DNA from: Meinhardsimonia xiamenensis
Lineage (GTDB): Bacteria; Pseudomonadota; Alphaproteobacteria; Rhodobacterales; Rhodobacteraceae
Length of the DNA: 64,000 nt
Assembly: GCF_900102905.1 (NCBI RefSeq)
Contig: NZ_FNFV01000002.1
Location: 186,001-250,000, forward strand
Direction: 5' to 3'
The notes beneath the pieces were generated by a model. It had not been told where the DNA came from. It was given only the letters and a program-made list of their open reading frames with translations, and did not search any database. Of the stretch, positions 61,605 to 64,000 are shown piece after piece. Every line of letters starts with the position of its first letter. Positions within the stretch are counted from its first letter, which is position 1. Made by a program: the position numbers and the translations under genes.

Positions 61605-62443
61605 CTGTTCCGCTCCACGCGCAGCATGCGATCAAGCATGATGGCGACCACGACGATGACAAAACCCGACTCGAAGCCGAGCGCGGTGTTCACCTGGTTC
61701 AGGGCGCGCACGACCGGAACCCCAAGCCCGTCCGCGCCCACGAGCGCGGCGATGACCACCATCGACAGGCTCAGCATGATGGTCTGATTGAGGCCGGTCA
61801 TGATCTGCGGAAAGGCGAAAGGCAGCTCCACCTTCCACAGCACCTGCCGGTCGGTCGCGCCGAAGGCGCGCGCGGCCTCCAGAAGCGGCTCGGGCGTGGT
61901 CGACACGCCCAGATGCGTCAGCCGGATGGGGGCGGGCAGCACGAATATGACCGTCGCGATCAGTCCCGGCACCATGCCGATGCCGAAAAAGACGATCGCG
62001 GGAATGAGATAGACAAAGGTCGGCAGCGTCTGCATCAGGTCCAGCACGGGCCGCATCGCCGCATAGAGTCGCGGCCGGTGCGCCGCGGCGATGCCCAGCG
62101 GCACGCCTGCCGCCATGCAGACCACGCAGGCAGAGAGCACCAGCGTGAGGCTCTCGGTGGTCTCCTCCCAGTAACCCTGGTTGAGGATGAAGAGAAAACC
62201 GGCCGCCACGAAAAGCGCTGTCTTCCAGCTGCGCTGCAGCACCCAGGTCAGGGCCACGAAGGCGGCGACCACAATGAGCGGATGGGGCGTCTGCAACAGC
62301 CACAGGATCGCGGCAATCATTGCATCGAGCCCGTCCGACAGCCCGTCGAAGAACCACGCTCCATGCCCCTGCAGCCAGTCGAAGGCATCGCGCGCCACCG
62401 CGCCGATGGGGATCTTGCGCTCGGTCAGCCACTCCACGGCCAA
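61601..62443 (-). CDS. choW: Choline/betaine ABC transporter permease
   Basis: The 280-residue permease has about six helices with a long cytoplasmic N-terminus (to residue about 45), as in ProW/ChoW. The coupling loop is EPLLEAARAFGATDRQVLWKVELPFAFPQIMTG. It follows choX after a 135-base gap filled with hairpins and one recurrent element. It overlaps choV. Confidence 0.92.
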   Translation of the reverse strand: MAVEWLTERKIPIGAVARDAFDWLQGHGAWFFDGLSDGLDAMIAAILWLLQTPHPLIVVAAFVALTWVLQRSWKTALFVAAGFLFILNQGYWEETTESLTLVLSACVVCMAAGVPLGIAAAHRPRLYAAMRPVLDLMQTLPTFVYLIPAIVFFGIGMVPGLIATVIFVLPAPIRLTHLGVSTTPEPLLEAARAFGATDRQVLWKVELPFAFPQIMTGLNQTIMLSLSMVVIAALVGADGLGVPVVRALNQVNTALGFESGFVIVVVAIMLDRMLRVERNR

Positions 62444-62456
62444 TTCTCCCCGCCTT

Positions 62457-62570
62457 GGGGGCGGTCACCAAATGACCGCCCCCTTGTTCATCATCCTGGT
62501 GAAAATACCCCGGGGGTCGCCATTGATGGCGCCATCGGTTCAAGCCCAATGGCGACGGGGCAGAGCCCCC
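62457..62570 (-). repeat. Hairpin-rich choX-choW intercistronic region
   Basis: Three stems are visible. An 11-bp stem has arms 62457-62467 and 62473-62483 (GGGGGCGGTCA). A 9-bp stem has arms GTCGCCATT at 62516-62524 and 62548-62556, with an inner palindrome GATGGCGCCATC. A GGGG/CCCC stem lies about 62557-62570. No U-run follows any of them. Placement after the binding-protein gene suggests message stabilisation and lower permease output. Confidence 0.6.
62489..62511 (-). repeat. Recurrent intergenic element, copy 5
   Basis: On the minus strand: GGGGTATTTTCACC followed directly by AGGATGATG. It is in the sense orientation relative to the choX-choW transcript, between two hairpins. Confidence 0.7.
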
Positions 62571-62578
62571 GCCACTGC

Positions 62579-63523
62579 TCACTCGATGCCAAGAGCCGCC
62601 TTGACCGCCGCGAGCCCGTCGCCGCCGTCGCGGGTCTTCACGCCGTCAAGCCATGCCTCGAGCACCTCGGGATGCGCCTTCAGCCAGTCGCGGGCGGCTT
62701 CCTTCGGGTCGCGGCCCTCGTCGAGGATGGCCCCCATGATCTCGTTCTCCATCTGGAGCGAGAACTTGAGGTTCTTCAGAAGCCGGCCCACATTCGGGCA
62801 TTCCTCGACATACCCCGCGCGGGTGTTGGTATAGACCGTCGCGCCGCCATAGTCGGGCCCGAACCAGTCGTCGCCGCCCGAGAGATAGGTGATGTCGAAA
62901 TTGGCGTTCATCGGGTGCGGCTCCCAGGCGAGAAAGACGATCGGCTCGCCGCGGCGCTCGGCGCGCGCGACCTGCGCCAGCATCCCCTGCTCGGAGCTTT
63001 CCACCACCTCGAAGCCCGAGAGCCCGAAGGCATCCTGCGCGATCATGTCCATGATCAGGCGGTTGCCGTCATTGCCCGGCTCGATGCCGTAGATCTTGCC
63101 GTCAAGCTCATCGCGGAACCTGGCGATGTCGGCGAAGTCGCGGATTCCAAGTTCGGCCCCCTTGGCGTTGGTCGCGAGCGTGTATTTCGCGCCCTCGAGA
63201 TTGACGCCGACGACATCCACCTTGCCGGAGTCGCGGTAGGGGGCGATGTCGGCCTCCATGGTCGGCATCCAGTTGCCGAGGAACACGTCGATGTCGCCAT
63301 TGGCGAGCGAGGTGTAGGTGACCGGCACGGAGAGAACTTTCACGTCCGTGTCATAGCCGAGCGCCTCGAGCACCACGGTCGTGGCCGCCGTGGTGGCGGT
63401 GATGTCGGTCCAGCCCACATCGGAGAAGCGCACGGTGCCGCACTGTTCGGGCTCCTGCTGCGCCAGCGCCGGCGTGCCGGCCAGCGCAAGCGCCAGGGCG
63501 GCGAGAATGGGTCTGATGTTCAT
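62579..63523 (-). CDS. choX: Choline ABC transporter substrate-binding protein
   Basis: The 314-residue protein has a signal peptide (MNIRPILAALALALAGTPAL, cleavage near ALA-QQ) and an OpuAC-type fold: TVRFSDVGWTDITATTAATT, SLANGDIDVFLGNWMPTME and VFLAWEPHPMN, with the Trp residues of the choline cage. The divergent betI and the gene set choXWV identify it as the choline importer. The start has GGAGG upstream. Confidence 0.92.
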   Translation of the reverse strand: MNIRPILAALALALAGTPALAQQEPEQCGTVRFSDVGWTDITATTAATTVVLEALGYDTDVKVLSVPVTYTSLANGDIDVFLGNWMPTMEADIAPYRDSGKVDVVGVNLEGAKYTLATNAKGAELGIRDFADIARFRDELDGKIYGIEPGNDGNRLIMDMIAQDAFGLSGFEVVESSEQGMLAQVARAERRGEPIVFLAWEPHPMNANFDITYLSGGDDWFGPDYGGATVYTNTRAGYVEECPNVGRLLKNLKFSLQMENEIMGAILDEGRDPKEAARDWLKAHPEVLEAWLDGVKTRDGGDGLAAVKAALGIE

Positions 63524-63544
63524 GGCGGGATCCTCCCCGGTTTC

Positions 63545-63564
63545 TTGATTGACGAGTCAATTAA
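63545..63564. promoter_or_regulatory. BetI operator between choX and betI
   Basis: ATTGAC-GA-GTCAAT (63548-63561) is a perfect inverted repeat flanked by TTG and TAA, 22 bases before the choX start and 44 bases before the betI start. It resembles the known BetI operator, which has ATTGA/TCAAT half-sites. Confidence 0.7.
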
Positions 63565-63607
63565 AGACCAGCTAGCTTCGTCCCGCAACCCCGCACGGAG
63601 GTCAGGC

Positions 63608-64000
63608 GTGCCGAAACTCGGGATGGAACCTATCCGACGCCAGGCGCTGGTCCAAGCGACCATCGCCGAGATCGGCCATGTCGGCTCGCTCGACGTCACC
63701 GTCAGCCGGATCGCCCGGCGCGCCGGCGTCTCCGCGGCGCTCGCGCATCATTACTTCGGAAACAAGGAACGGCTCTTTCTCGCCGCCATGCGCCACATCC
63801 TCGCCGTTTACGGCCGCTCGGTCCGCGAGGCACTGAGGACGGCGGAGAGCCCGCGCGCGCGACTCGATGCCATCATTCGCGCAAGCTTCGGCCCGGAGAA
63901 TTTCGACGACGCGACCATCTCCGCCTGGCTGAACTTCTATGTCGCCGCGCGCCTCTCGCCCGAAGCCTCGCGGCTGCTCGCGATCTATCAGCGCCGGCTG
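63608..64000 (+). CDS. betI: Transcriptional repressor BetI, N-terminal part
   Basis: The first 131 codons of a TetR-family regulator are present, and the gene continues past the window. It starts with GTG at 63608 after GGAGG. The sequence KLGMEPIRRQALVQATI and the HTH SRIARRAGVSAALAHHYFGNK, then WLNFYVAARLSPEASRLL, match BetI. BetI represses choline uptake and glycine betaine synthesis until choline is present. betA/betB would be expected beyond the edge. Confidence 0.93.
   Translation, partial: MPKLGMEPIRRQALVQATIAEIGHVGSLDVTVSRIARRAGVSAALAHHYFGNKERLFLAAMRHILAVYGRSVREALRTAESPRARLDAIIRASFGPENFDDATISAWLNFYVAARLSPEASRLLAIYQRRL

Noticed and set aside
62457-62483. Rho-independent terminator after choX
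   Set aside because: The stem is strong, but no T-run follows on the minus strand and the permease gene downstream must be expressed. It is treated as a stability element.

Overview
The window is G+C-rich chromosomal DNA of an alphaproteobacterium, most likely a member of the Rhodobacteraceae (Roseobacter/Rhodobacter group). The evidence is a riboflavin synthase, DHBP synthase, lumazine synthase, nusB run; a tRNA-His with no G-1 and with A73; a GTTC-N7-GTTC LexA box in front of mmcB; small family-restricted proteins (DUF6324-like, DUF6476-like); TRAP-TAXI transport; and a compact pobA-pcaDCHG-BKACE-pcaB operon. I saw no insertion sequence, prophage, plasmid module, CRISPR array or rRNA. Genes are tightly packed, many with 4-nt or 1-nt start/stop overlaps.

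Layout. 1-4.8 kb: the tail of a DUF815-type ATPase, then a capsule locus on the minus strand (kpsC-like, Wza/KpsD-like lipoprotein, kpsS-like). 5-8 kb: riboflavin genes and nusB. 8-9.6 kb: a small membrane protein, a 6S-like RNA, the SOS-controlled mmcB, a DUF6324-like protein and tRNA-His. 9.6-19.7 kb: a TRAP-TAXI importer with a coupled universal stress protein, a divergent RpiR regulator and aminotransferase, a glutamate-synthase-like flavoprotein and two membrane proteins. This looks like an uptake and nitrogen-handling island for an unidentified amino compound. 19.7-31.3 kb: a galactoside island with an ABC importer, GH36 and GH42 galactosidases, an SDR dehydrogenase and DgoK/DgoA of the De Ley-Doudoroff route, with an IclR regulator and an MsmX/UgpC-type ATPase divergent from it. 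31.4-36.1 kb: LOG protein, beta-CASP nuclease, PHA synthase and a coiled-coil protein. 36.1-39.1 kb: an ABC-2 exporter with its membrane fusion protein. 39.2-42.9 kb: DUF6476 and RluA genes whose start codons share one CATG, rpoH behind a sigma-32-type promoter, a flavin reductase and a GNAT protein. 43-46.6 kb: ptsP and lysC. 46.7-52.8 kb: 4-hydroxybenzoate and protocatechuate catabolism. 52.8-57.2 kb: a coupled haloacid dehalogenase, hydrolase and dehydratase set after an SLC13 permease. 57.5-60.5 kb: yebC, an M23 lipoprotein and two exporters. 60.5-64 kb: the choline importer choXWV divergent from betI, which runs off the window.

How it fits together. The cell imports plant- and plankton-type nutrients (galactosides, hydroxybenzoates, choline, an amino compound). 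Each island carries or adjoins its own regulator and candidate operator. In three importers, the binding-protein gene is separated from the permease gene by strong hairpins. A 22-24 bp element of the form GGGTATTTKCACC plus AGGRTGATGG recurs in five intergenic gaps and is explained by no gene. No wholly new multi-gene system was evident. The best leads are the recurrent element, the TRAP/aminotransferase/glutamate-synthase-like island, the Lys-to-Asn change in the galactoside-operon SDR, and the BKACE gene sitting where the last steps of the beta-ketoadipate pathway would be expected.
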